A stretch of 8,146 nt of DNA from contig CAJODU010000067.1 in the NCBI GenBank assembly GCA_905233325.1, positions 1 to 8,146 on the forward strand, written 5' to 3'. Positions 1 to 5,857 of the stretch are shown piece by piece. Numbering within the stretch: position 1 is the stretch's first letter; each line of letters opens with the position of its first letter. Made by a program: the position numbers and the translations under genes. The notes beneath the pieces were generated by a model that made no database searches, was not told the DNA's origin, and saw nothing but the letters and a program-made list of their open reading frames with translations. This stretch comes from an uncultured Selenomonadaceae bacterium. GTDB taxonomy: Bacteria > Bacillota > Negativicutes > Selenomonadales > Selenomonadaceae.

Positions 1-41
1 CGATGTCAACGAGGCACTCTAACCAACTGAGCTATAACCCC
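1..41 (-). tRNA. tRNA-Val (anticodon GAC), 5' part only
   Basis: Read on the minus strand from 41 down to 1, this is the first 41 nucleotides of a tRNA; the 3' half lies outside the window. The acceptor strand is GGGGTTA, followed by T8 and A9. The D stem is GCTC/GAGT (one G-T wobble) around a loop containing GG. The anticodon 5' stem is CCTCG, the loop is TTGACAT with anticodon GAC (valine, GUC/GUU codons), and the start of the 3' stem (CG) is visible before the edge. The acceptor and T stems cannot be checked here. A near-perfect promoter lies just upstream, so this may be a single gene or the first of a tRNA run continuing off the left edge. Confidence 0.93.
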
Positions 42-61
42 ACGTCCGTCGGAACAAGTGT

Positions 62-90
62 ACTATAGCACAACATTTAGAAATTGTCAA
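62..90 (-). promoter_or_regulatory. sigma-A promoter of the tRNA-Val gene
   Basis: On the minus strand there is a perfect -35 box TTGACA (85-90), a 17-bp spacer and a -10 box TATAGT (62-67). Transcription would start near 55, leaving a leader of about 14 nt before the tRNA 5' end at 41, which suits a strong stable-RNA promoter. Confidence 0.85.
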
Positions 91-180
91 GCATTTTTTT
101 AATTAATTTCACGGACGTTTCAAAAAAATCTTTCTACACCTAATAGTCAAAAATAATCAGCAAAAAATACTATAGAAAAT

Positions 181-208
181 TTGACAGTTTGCTACATTCT
201 GATATAAT
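181..208 (+). promoter_or_regulatory. sigma-A promoter of the 248-1923 genes
   Basis: A perfect -35 box TTGACA (181-186) is followed by a 16-bp spacer and a perfect -10 box TATAAT (203-208). The expected start is near 215, giving a 5' leader of about 33 nt that contains the TAGGAG ribosome binding site (235-240). It diverges from the tRNA promoter. The AT-rich stretch between them (about 91-180) shows no further gene. Confidence 0.85.
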
Positions 209-247
209 AAGTCTGAAAAAAATCAAAAAATCGTTAGGAGCGATATT

Positions 248-817
248 ATGGAAATGATTGAACATATCATAGTTGCAGTAGTTTTGATTTATCTTGCAGT
301 TTGCACCGTTGTGAAGATGTATTTTAATATCAAGGGTCAAGAGATAGTTATCCCCAAGAAGGACGAGCGTACACCTTTCAAGATAGAGAGCCGCGATGAA
401 AAATCAATGACGATTTCAACCACGATGGATTTAGTCAACGAGGGCAAGCAGAGTGCATTGATTGTTGACTGTATAGTCAAGCCGCAACTTCCATTTGAAC
501 AGTACGACGGAATAGCCGTCCGCGGCAAGGCTGAAGTTGACGGCGTTCCGCGTGAAGATGACTACTTTGAGGCAATGGTACTTTTTGCGAAGGGCGATCC
601 TCACGGCAGCAATGTTATCAAACTCAAGGCGATCGTAACTTTGACAGCACGAAAAGGCATGACACTCAACGAGGCACTGTCTCATATGGTTGACTTCCCG
701 GTTGAGATAATCTATCGTGAAGTTGGTCGTACTCCCATGCACTTTTCAATAGCAAGAATAATTTTAACTGCTGAAGAATTGACACAACTCGCTGGCGTTA
801 AACTGATTAGAGAGTGA
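248..817 (+). CDS. membrane-anchored protein of unknown function
   Basis: This is a 189-residue protein that I do not recognise. Residues about 5-22 form one hydrophobic helix (IIVAVVLIYLAVCTVV), followed by a basic/polar linker and a soluble part of about 160 residues. The soluble part is rich in alternating hydrophobic residues that suggest beta strands (for example SALIVDCIV and VIKLKAIVTLTA). With a short N-terminus and lysines after the helix, the bulk may face the cytoplasm, but topology is uncertain. The ATG at 248 sits 7 nt after TAGGAG and downstream of a strong promoter, which fixes the start well. The stop codon lies 11 bp before the preferred start of the exported pyrophosphatase gene, so the two are probably co-transcribed. 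Codon use is more GC-rich than in that next gene. Confidence 0.85.
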   Translation: MEMIEHIIVAVVLIYLAVCTVVKMYFNIKGQEIVIPKKDERTPFKIESRDEKSMTISTTMDLVNEGKQSALIVDCIVKPQLPFEQYDGIAVRGKAEVDGVPREDDYFEAMVLFAKGDPHGSNVIKLKAIVTLTARKGMTLNEALSHMVDFPVEIIYREVGRTPMHFSIARIILTAEELTQLAGVKLIRE

Positions 818-820
818 GGA
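815..820 (+). promoter_or_regulatory. ribosome binding site deciding the pyrophosphatase start
   Basis: TGAGGA at 815-820 overlaps the stop codon of the upstream gene and lies 8 nt before the GTG at 829. The alternative in-frame GTG at 814 overlaps this Shine-Dalgarno and has none of its own, so 829 is the better start. It also gives a cleaner signal peptide beginning MKITK. Confidence 0.65.
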
Positions 821-828
821 TATTCAAG

Positions 829-1923
829 GTGAAAATTACGAAACTTACATTCGCAATGGTAACTATACTTTGCCTGTTAATATTTTCAGCTCCTACTTTG
901 AATGCTAAGAATATTTCTAAAAAAATCAATTATCCTGCTTATATGCAAGGTATTGATTATGGAACAGAAATCACTTATGTTATCGGGCATAAGCCGCCGG
1001 ATTCAGATACAATCTGCACAGCTATTGCCTATGCAAACTTAAAACGCAAGCTGGGAATTAATTGTGAAGCAAGAATATCGGCTATTCCTAATGCAGAAAC
1101 TGCGTATGCACTTAATTATTTTGAAGTTCCCGTTCCTGAAATTCTGAATAATGCTGCAGGTAAAAATATTATTTTAGTGGATCACAACAGTTTTGCTCAA
1201 GCTATACCCGGAATGAAAGACGCTAACATTTTAGAAATAATAGATCATCACAATTTGATTGGCGATGTAAAAACTTCTGCACCCGTTTATTATCGTAATA
1301 TGCCTGTAGGCTGCACTTCAACTATTGTATGGTTATCATACTTGGAATCAAATGTAGCTATAGATAAGCCTATGGCGGGCATGATGCTTTCAGCAATCCT
1401 CTCTGATACAGACAATCTTCAAAGTAACACAACTACCACTCTGGATCGTCAAGCAGTAGATTATTTGAAAAAGAAGGCAGAAATTAAGGATTGTAAAAAG
1501 TATTTTCTTGATATGGAAGAAGAATTTGCAGCTTATAAAGATATGACAGAAAAAGAAATTTTTTATTCAGACTATAAGGAATTTGAATCAGGCGGCTTAA
1601 AATATGGTTGCGCTACAGTTGTTGCCTTAACGCCGGAAAAAAGGAACAACTTGAAAGATAAACTTGACAAATGGATGAAAGAAAATTTTTCTAATCAAAA
1701 AATGGATATGGTTTTTTTAAAAATTCACGATCTTGAAACCTATACGGCAGAAATATCTGCTTATGGCGAAGGTGCTCAAGAATGTGCCGAAAAAGCATTT
1801 AGGGTTGATGCTGACGGTCACATTTACCTTAATCCTAATATTTCTCGCAAAAAGGTAGTCAAATTTTTGAATCCTGTCATCAAGAACTTTGCTGAATATA
1901 ATGACTTTAATAAAGCAGCTTAA
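829..1923 (+). CDS. ppaC: exported family II (Mn-dependent) inorganic pyrophosphatase
   Basis: This 364-residue protein (369 if started at GTG 814) hydrolyses pyrophosphate to phosphate by family resemblance. Residues 1-26 form a signal peptide: a lysine-bearing n-region, hydrophobic core LTFAMVTILCLLIF, and likely cleavage after TLNA. The DHH-superfamily PPase core follows: GHKPPDSD (53-60), VDHN (117-120), DHH (139-141), SDTD (192-195), DYKEF (248-252) and SRKK (339-342). Spacing matches the known family II catalytic set, with equivalents of His9, Asp13, Asp15, Asp75, His97, Asp149, Lys205, Arg295 and Lys296 at H54, D58, D60, D118, H140, D193, K250, R340 and K341. Activity is therefore expected, with Mn or Co as cofactor. 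The usual loop after SDT (KSPT-like) reads LQSNTTTT. Cytoplasmic family members are about 310 residues and lack a signal peptide, so export is the oddity. The gene is richer in A/T codons than its neighbours, suggesting a separate origin. Confidence 0.88.
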   Translation: MKITKLTFAMVTILCLLIFSAPTLNAKNISKKINYPAYMQGIDYGTEITYVIGHKPPDSDTICTAIAYANLKRKLGINCEARISAIPNAETAYALNYFEVPVPEILNNAAGKNIILVDHNSFAQAIPGMKDANILEIIDHHNLIGDVKTSAPVYYRNMPVGCTSTIVWLSYLESNVAIDKPMAGMMLSAILSDTDNLQSNTTTTLDRQAVDYLKKKAEIKDCKKYFLDMEEEFAAYKDMTEKEIFYSDYKEFESGGLKYGCATVVALTPEKRNNLKDKLDKWMKENFSNQKMDMVFLKIHDLETYTAEISAYGEGAQECAEKAFRVDADGHIYLNPNISRKKVVKFLNPVIKNFAEYNDFNKAA

Positions 1924-1965
1924 AAAAAGTTTCGTTTGTATAAATGTACGAATCATTCAAAAATA

Positions 1966-1994
1966 TTGACTTTGTGTATTTTGTTTGCTAAAAT
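1966..1994 (+). promoter_or_regulatory. sigma-A promoter of the metal-ATPase cluster
   Basis: TTGACT (1966-1971), a 17-bp spacer and TAAAAT (1989-1994), preceded by TGC that makes an extended -10. The start is expected near 2001, about 40 nt before the ATG at 2041. It means the 2041-5121 genes can be expressed independently of the pyrophosphatase. I see no clear terminator or obvious operator palindrome around it. Confidence 0.8.
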
Positions 1995-2040
1995 GTTTTT
2001 GCTAATTAAAATTTTTATTTTTTGAAAGGTATGATAAACG

Positions 2041-2235
2041 ATGTTTTCAAAAACAGACTTTTGGATTGGCTTGGCAGTAGGAGCAGTAGCAGGAATTTTC
2101 GGCTATAAATTCTTCAAAGAGCGTGACGAACAAATGGCAATGATGGCAGCTCCTGAGATCCCGCTTGCAGAGTTGCAGCGTCAAAAGGAAGAACTGGAAG
2201 ACCTCATCGCGGCTCAAGAGGCAAGACAAAAATAA
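2041..2235 (+). CDS. small membrane-anchored coiled-coil protein
   Basis: This is a 64-residue protein. Residues about 6-25 form a Gly/Ala-rich transmembrane helix (FWIGLAVGAVAGIFGYKFF) with small-residue spacing that favours helix packing. A short charged stretch follows, then a predicted amphipathic coiled coil (about residues 40-64, ELQRQKEELEDLIAAQEA). No enzyme or metal-binding motif is present and it has no cysteine or histidine. It resembles YtxH-like small proteins in layout only, and I do not assign it to a family. The start follows GAAAGG at 2024-2029 with a rather long 11-nt gap. It is the first gene after the 1966 promoter, so a partner or scaffold role with the downstream HMA_2 protein and ATPase is plausible. 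Confidence 0.8.
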   Translation: MFSKTDFWIGLAVGAVAGIFGYKFFKERDEQMAMMAAPEIPLAELQRQKEELEDLIAAQEARQK

Positions 2236-2332
2236 TCAATTCTTAATTCGCAATGCGGAATGTGTAATGAAAGTTCGGTCGGTAAATTTTAGCTGAATCC
2301 GAACTTTTGATTCTCAATTCCGCATTATTTTT
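2228..2332. repeat. long imperfect inverted repeat between two cluster genes
   Basis: Perfect arm pairs are AATGCGGAAT (2252-2261) with ATTCCGCATT (2317-2326), and AAAGTTCGG (2270-2278) with CCGAACTTT (2299-2307). The segments between them also match partly, so about 27 nt on each side can fold around a loop of about 20 nt. The edges AAAAATAAT (2228-2236) and ATTATTTTT (2324-2332) are also complementary. It could be a miniature palindromic repeat element, or an attenuating terminator because the right arm runs into T-rich sequence. It also overlaps the end of the 64-aa gene by a few bases. Confidence 0.7.
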
Positions 2333-2346
2333 AAGGTTGTGGTGCA

Positions 2347-2619
2347 TTGAATATAAAATTGGAGTTGCTGTTGAGGTCAGTTGAGGTAGCGTCGTACATA
2401 CCGGGCAGAGTCAGACTTCGCAGTAAAAAACTCGTCGGAAACACAAAACTGGAGCAGAAAATCAACACACAATTAGGTGCATACAAGGAGATAGAATCCG
2501 TTGTCACAAATATAATGACAGGCTCCATTTTGATAACCTATGTGCCGGAAGTGTTGAGGCAAAATGCAGAGCTTTTCAAGGCAGAAAAATATTTTGCCGC
2601 TCATGTCAAGAAGAAATAA
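2347..2619 (+). CDS. HMA_2-type (heavy-metal-associated-like) domain protein
   Basis: This is a protein of up to 90 residues. The core SYIPGRVRLRS followed by a helix, then a strand-like ESVVTNIMTGSILITY, fits the HMA_2 fold, a ferredoxin-like relative of copper-chaperone HMA domains. In this group the metal-binding MxCxxC loop is replaced by PGRxR, and here there is no cysteine at all, so classical Cu/Zn chaperoning is unlikely. The N-terminus is uncertain. TTG at 2347 has a weak AAGG 10 nt upstream. TTG at 2371 lies 6 nt after GGAG (2361-2364) and would give an 82-residue protein that keeps the whole domain. Such domains are usually found beside or fused to P-type ATPases, as here. Confidence 0.8.
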   Translation: MNIKLELLLRSVEVASYIPGRVRLRSKKLVGNTKLEQKINTQLGAYKEIESVVTNIMTGSILITYVPEVLRQNAELFKAEKYFAAHVKKK

Positions 2620-2623
2620 TATA

Positions 2624-2630
2624 GAGGTGG
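2624..2630 (+). promoter_or_regulatory. ribosome binding site deciding the 2636 start
   Basis: GAGGTGG at 2624-2630 lies 5 nt before ATG 2636. The longer in-frame reading from 2564 would begin inside the preceding gene without such a site. A second AGGAGG at 2641-2646 sits 4 nt before an in-frame ATG at 2651, so initiation five codons later is also possible. Confidence 0.6.
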
Positions 2631-2635
2631 TATTG

Positions 2636-3166
2636 ATGATAGGAGGATTTATGGCAGGTGTGGCACTAGGTCAAAAACTTGTCGGAATGAATAACCCTAA
2701 CAAGCCGCAAATGTCAAGTCAAGCACAGAGACTGCAATCAGCAAAAATGGCTGCATATAAAAGAATGAAACTCAGACAGCAGCAGACAGCAATAACCAAC
2801 GTCTCACCGACTTTGCGAAATTCTTCGACATTGCCGGACTTTGAAACAATTTCTCAACGTCCGTGCAGAGGCGGCAAAAATTCTATGAATGGTATGAGTG
2901 CCGGAGATTTCGTATTTAACGCGGATTTCAAAAATTTTAATGACGACGCCTCAGGTAAAATTCTCAACAGTATAAAAAATAATTTTAGTGAGATCAACGC
3001 TTGGATCAAAAAAATGACAAATGGTTTGCTTGATCTCAATATGTCACTGGCGATTTTCTTCATCGTTCGCGGAATCAGACGCCTTGTCCTTGAGAAACAG
3101 ACTCCCAACGCTTGGCAGATGATCTGGTGGGCTATGTCAATACTCAGAGGGTGGAAATTTGTATGA
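2636..3166 (+). CDS. membrane-associated accessory protein of the metal ATPase
   Basis: This is a 176-residue protein of no family I can name firmly. A short Gly-rich hydrophobic N-terminus (MIGGFMAGVALGQKLVGM) is followed by a polar, Gln/Lys/Arg-rich, probably disordered region (about residues 20-95). The C-terminal region (about 130-174) has a hydrophobic helix LNMSLAIFFIVRGIRRLV, a short turn with proline, and a Trp-rich helix ending in ILRGW. That C-terminal pair resembles the membrane segments that follow HMA_2 domains in longer HMA_2 proteins, so this gene and the previous one may be two halves of one functional unit. Its TGA overlaps the ATPase start in an ATGA (3163-3166), which indicates translational coupling. 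Confidence 0.78.
   Translation: MIGGFMAGVALGQKLVGMNNPNKPQMSSQAQRLQSAKMAAYKRMKLRQQQTAITNVSPTLRNSSTLPDFETISQRPCRGGKNSMNGMSAGDFVFNADFKNFNDDASGKILNSIKNNFSEINAWIKKMTNGLLDLNMSLAIFFIVRGIRRLVLEKQTPNAWQMIWWAMSILRGWKFV
3147..3154 (+). promoter_or_regulatory. ribosome binding site deciding the ATPase start
   Basis: GAGGGTGG at 3147-3154 is 8 nt before ATG 3163, which shares ATGA with the upstream stop codon. The in-frame ATG at 3112 lies well inside the previous gene and lacks a comparable site, so 3163 is preferred. Confidence 0.7.
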
Positions 3167-5121
3167 AGGTCAGACAATCAACATTAATTGCAATTCGTCA
3201 ACGAATGAATCAATATCAATCAACACAGCCGCAGGACAATTTGACAGACAATCTCAAAAAGTACAAGCGTGACGCCATTATCTCAATCGCAGGATTTGCC
3301 GCAATGAAAATCTTGGAAAAACTCTCACCTGCAACCTTCGCGGGCTTGAAACTCTTGAGAATGGCGTTAGTGCTGGGTATAGGCAGGGATTTCATCAAAA
3401 ATGGCGTTGTGGGGCTATTCAAGGACAAGCGGCCTAATGCAGATACTTTGACGGCCACGGCCGTGATTGCCTCAGTCCTTGCAGGTAAGCCGGAATCAAG
3501 TTTAACGCTCTTGGCCTTGTCCAACGGTGCAGAGATGTTGACAAGTTACGCCGCGGAGAAAGCACGCACACATATTTCAGGCTTGTTATCACTCGATCAA
3601 AGATTCGTCTGGAAAGTTGACGGCGAGGTGGAAACCAGAATACCCGTTGAGGAAGTCAAAATTGGCGACATTATAGCCGCACACACCGGCGAGAAGATTG
3701 TCATTGACGGCAAAGTAATCGAAGGGACTGCCGCCGTCAATCAGGCCTCCATAACCGGCGAGTCACGTCCCGCAATGAAATCTGTTGATGAGCAGGTTTA
3801 TGCCGGTTCCGTCGTTGAGGCGGGTGAGGTTTTAATCAAAGTTGAGAAGGTCGGCAAAGATACTTCCCTTGCGAATATTGTCCACCTTGTCGAGGAGGCA
3901 CAGACGCGCAAGGCTCCTATTCAAAACTTGGCGGATCAAATGGCAAATTTACTTGTGCCTGTCTCGTTCATCGGTGCGGCTATAGTCTATGGTGCCACTC
4001 GCGACTGGCAGAGAGTGCTTAATCTGTTGTTTATAGATTTTTCCTGTGGTTTGAAACTCTCAACGGCGACAGCTATATCTGCGGCGATTGGCACAGCGGC
4101 AAAGCGCGGTATACTCGTCAAGGGCGGCAACTATATAGAGGCTCTTGCTAATACCGACACGGTTGTCCTCGACAAGACAGGCACTTTGACTATGGGTGTG
4201 CCGCAAATTTCCTTCATCAAGACCGCCAAAGATGTCAAAGAAGAAGAATTGATCCTGCTTGCCGCCTCAGCAGAACAACATTCAGTACACCCTCTCGCCG
4301 TTGCAATTCAGAATTTCGTCAAAGAAAAAGATTGGACGGTGCCGCAGCATATTAAATCTGAAACTGTCGTCGCACGCGGAATGACTGCGGTTGTGCCGGA
4401 TTTTGGCGACTTCAAGGGCGGTGATATCCTCGTCGGCAGTAAGAAATTTATGATTGAGAATAAAGTCTCAGCGAGGAGCATTTCAAGCATTTTGGACAGT
4501 ACGCCTAATATTGAGAGTCAAAATCTGCTCTACGTCTCGCGAGACAAAAAACTCATTGGCATTATCGGTATTGAAGACCCTATCCGTCCACAGATGAAAA
4601 AATCCCTTAATCAAATGCGCCGTCTGGGTGTTGATGAGATTGTGATGTTGACGGGTGATTCAAAATCCGTGGCGGAAAAGGTTGCTCGTGAAATGGATCT
4701 GGACGGCTACCTTGCCGAAATTCTGCCTGAAGATAAGGCTAACTATGTCAACAAGCTCAAGCAATACGGCACAGTTATGATGGTTGGCGACGGAATCAAT
4801 GACGCCCCTGCTCTTGCCTTCTCTGACGTTGGAATAACCCTCGGCGGAAGACAGACGGATATTGCGGCAGAATCTTCAGCAGTGACGATCCACTCGGAAG
4901 AACCTTCAAGATTGGTTGAGGCACTTCGACTCGGACAGCAGACGATGAGCCTGGTGCAGCAGAATTTTACTGCTACGATTTTGGTAAACTCAGCAGCAAT
5001 GGTGTTGGGAGCAATCGGAAAAATCAGCCCGCTCTGGGCGGCAATAATCCACAATACGGCAACGCTCGCCGTTGTATTGAACAGTTGCCGAATCCTCAGA
5101 ACGGATCAAAACAAAAAATAA
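3163..5121 (+). CDS. P1B-type metal-transporting ATPase with atypical SCG membrane motif
   Basis: This is a 652-residue integral membrane pump that would use ATP to move a transition metal across the cytoplasmic membrane. In order there are about four N-terminal hydrophobic helices (roughly residues 35-135), the actuator domain with TGES (198-201), two helices with FSCGLKLSTATA (293-304), the phosphorylation site DKTGT (337-341), and the nucleotide-domain HP (376-377 in HSVHP). LTGDS (496-500), GDGINDAPA (542-550) and two C-terminal helices with the HNTATLAVVLNS block follow. The metal-site triplet is Ser-Cys-Gly at 294-296, not CPC/CPH/SPC, and the usual ATP after it reads TAT. The conserved GxG of the nucleotide domain appears as ARGMTA. 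There is no N-terminal metal-binding domain and no CxxC, matching the separate HMA_2 gene upstream. Metal identity cannot be read from the sequence; Mn, Zn, Fe or Co are all possible. Confidence 0.92.
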   Translation: MKVRQSTLIAIRQRMNQYQSTQPQDNLTDNLKKYKRDAIISIAGFAAMKILEKLSPATFAGLKLLRMALVLGIGRDFIKNGVVGLFKDKRPNADTLTATAVIASVLAGKPESSLTLLALSNGAEMLTSYAAEKARTHISGLLSLDQRFVWKVDGEVETRIPVEEVKIGDIIAAHTGEKIVIDGKVIEGTAAVNQASITGESRPAMKSVDEQVYAGSVVEAGEVLIKVEKVGKDTSLANIVHLVEEAQTRKAPIQNLADQMANLLVPVSFIGAAIVYGATRDWQRVLNLLFIDFSCGLKLSTATAISAAIGTAAKRGILVKGGNYIEALANTDTVVLDKTGTLTMGVPQISFIKTAKDVKEEELILLAASAEQHSVHPLAVAIQNFVKEKDWTVPQHIKSETVVARGMTAVVPDFGDFKGGDILVGSKKFMIENKVSARSISSILDSTPNIESQNLLYVSRDKKLIGIIGIEDPIRPQMKKSLNQMRRLGVDEIVMLTGDSKSVAEKVAREMDLDGYLAEILPEDKANYVNKLKQYGTVMMVGDGINDAPALAFSDVGITLGGRQTDIAAESSAVTIHSEEPSRLVEALRLGQQTMSLVQQNFTATILVNSAAMVLGAIGKISPLWAAIIHNTATLAVVLNSCRILRTDQNKK

Positions 5122-5166
5122 CGAAATGGTATGATTGTTAAGATTAATTTTTGAGGTGATTTTTTA

Positions 5167-5835
5167 ATGGCTAATGTTGAACTTGTTACAGTTCCAACGA
5201 GAATTTTGACTGATAAAGATGATATTATTGATATGATTGAAAAGTACACTAAAGACAAGATTGGACCCGATGATGTGCTGACAGTTGCGGAGAGTGTTGT
5301 CGCGATAACTCAAAAGCGTTATGTACGCCCTGATGAAATGCAAATCAGCAAAGAGGCTATCTTCTGCTGTCGATTTATTCCTGATTACGGCTCGCTTGCC
5401 ACTCCTCACGGTATGCAAGCATTGATGAATGTTGAAGGCACTTGGCATGTGATGTTGTCACTCTTTGCAGGATTTCTCGGCAAGCTCGTCGGTATCAGAG
5501 GACTTTTTTATAAGTGGGGCGGCAAACAGGCACCGCTGATTGATGATTGTACCGGCACAATGCCGCCGTTTGACAAATGCGTTGTCTATGGTCCTGCTGA
5601 CGGTGAAAATGTCGTCAAAAAAATAAAAGACCGTCTCGGCTGCTTTGGTGCTATGATAGCAGATGTCAACGATCTTGAACTTGAGAATCCGAAATATGTT
5701 GCGGCAACTGAAGGCTTAAATGCCCCGCTCGCCGCTCATCTCCTGCAGCACAACCCCTTTGGTAATGCCTCACAGAAAACGCCGATCTGTATCTTGAAAA
5801 ATTTCCGTCAATATCAAGAAGAATCAGGAAAGTAG
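5167..5835 (+). CDS. CofE-like protein (F420-0:gamma-glutamyl ligase family)
   Basis: This is a 222-residue, apparently cytosolic protein. VPTR near the N-terminus, the DVLTVAESVVAITQ segment (about 40-53) and the DDCTGTMPPFDKCVV segment (about 126-140) resemble bacterial relatives of coenzyme F420-0:L-glutamate ligase. CofE itself adds glutamate to F420-0 using GTP. Nothing else in the window belongs to F420 synthesis, and most Bacillota are not known to make F420, so the substrate here is probably different. The family assignment is from motif memory. ATG 5167 is preceded by GAGGTG (5153-5158) at 8 nt. The gene follows the ATPase by 45 bp without a visible terminator or promoter, so it may be the last gene of that transcript. 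It faces telA tail to tail. Confidence 0.75.
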   Translation: MANVELVTVPTRILTDKDDIIDMIEKYTKDKIGPDDVLTVAESVVAITQKRYVRPDEMQISKEAIFCCRFIPDYGSLATPHGMQALMNVEGTWHVMLSLFAGFLGKLVGIRGLFYKWGGKQAPLIDDCTGTMPPFDKCVVYGPADGENVVKKIKDRLGCFGAMIADVNDLELENPKYVAATEGLNAPLAAHLLQHNPFGNASQKTPICILKNFRQYQEESGK

Positions 5836-5857
5836 GCAGGGTTGTATTTTAGGATTT

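Noticed and set aside
168..175. Second copy of TACTATAG as another minus-strand promoter
   Set aside because: It repeats the sequence of the tRNA -10 region but has no -35 box at suitable distance.
814..828. GTG 814 as the start of the pyrophosphatase gene
   Set aside because: It is in frame, but it overlaps the TGAGGA that serves the GTG at 829 and has no ribosome binding site of its own at proper spacing.
1925..1960. Terminator after the pyrophosphatase gene
   Set aside because: TTCGT and ACGAA form only a 5-bp stem with a long loop and no T run follows, so it is not convincing.
2031..2040. ATG at 2031 as a start upstream of the 64-aa gene
   Set aside because: It is in another frame and would read out of phase with the clear membrane-helix coding frame beginning at 2041.
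2564..2635. Start of the 176-aa protein at ATG 2564
   Set aside because: This would place 56 bp inside the HMA_2 gene without a ribosome binding site; ATG 2636 has GAGGTGG at 5 nt.
5836..5857. Shared terminator between the converging CofE-like and telA genes
   Set aside because: The 22-bp gap has no stem-loop that I can find; termination may occur inside the opposing genes.
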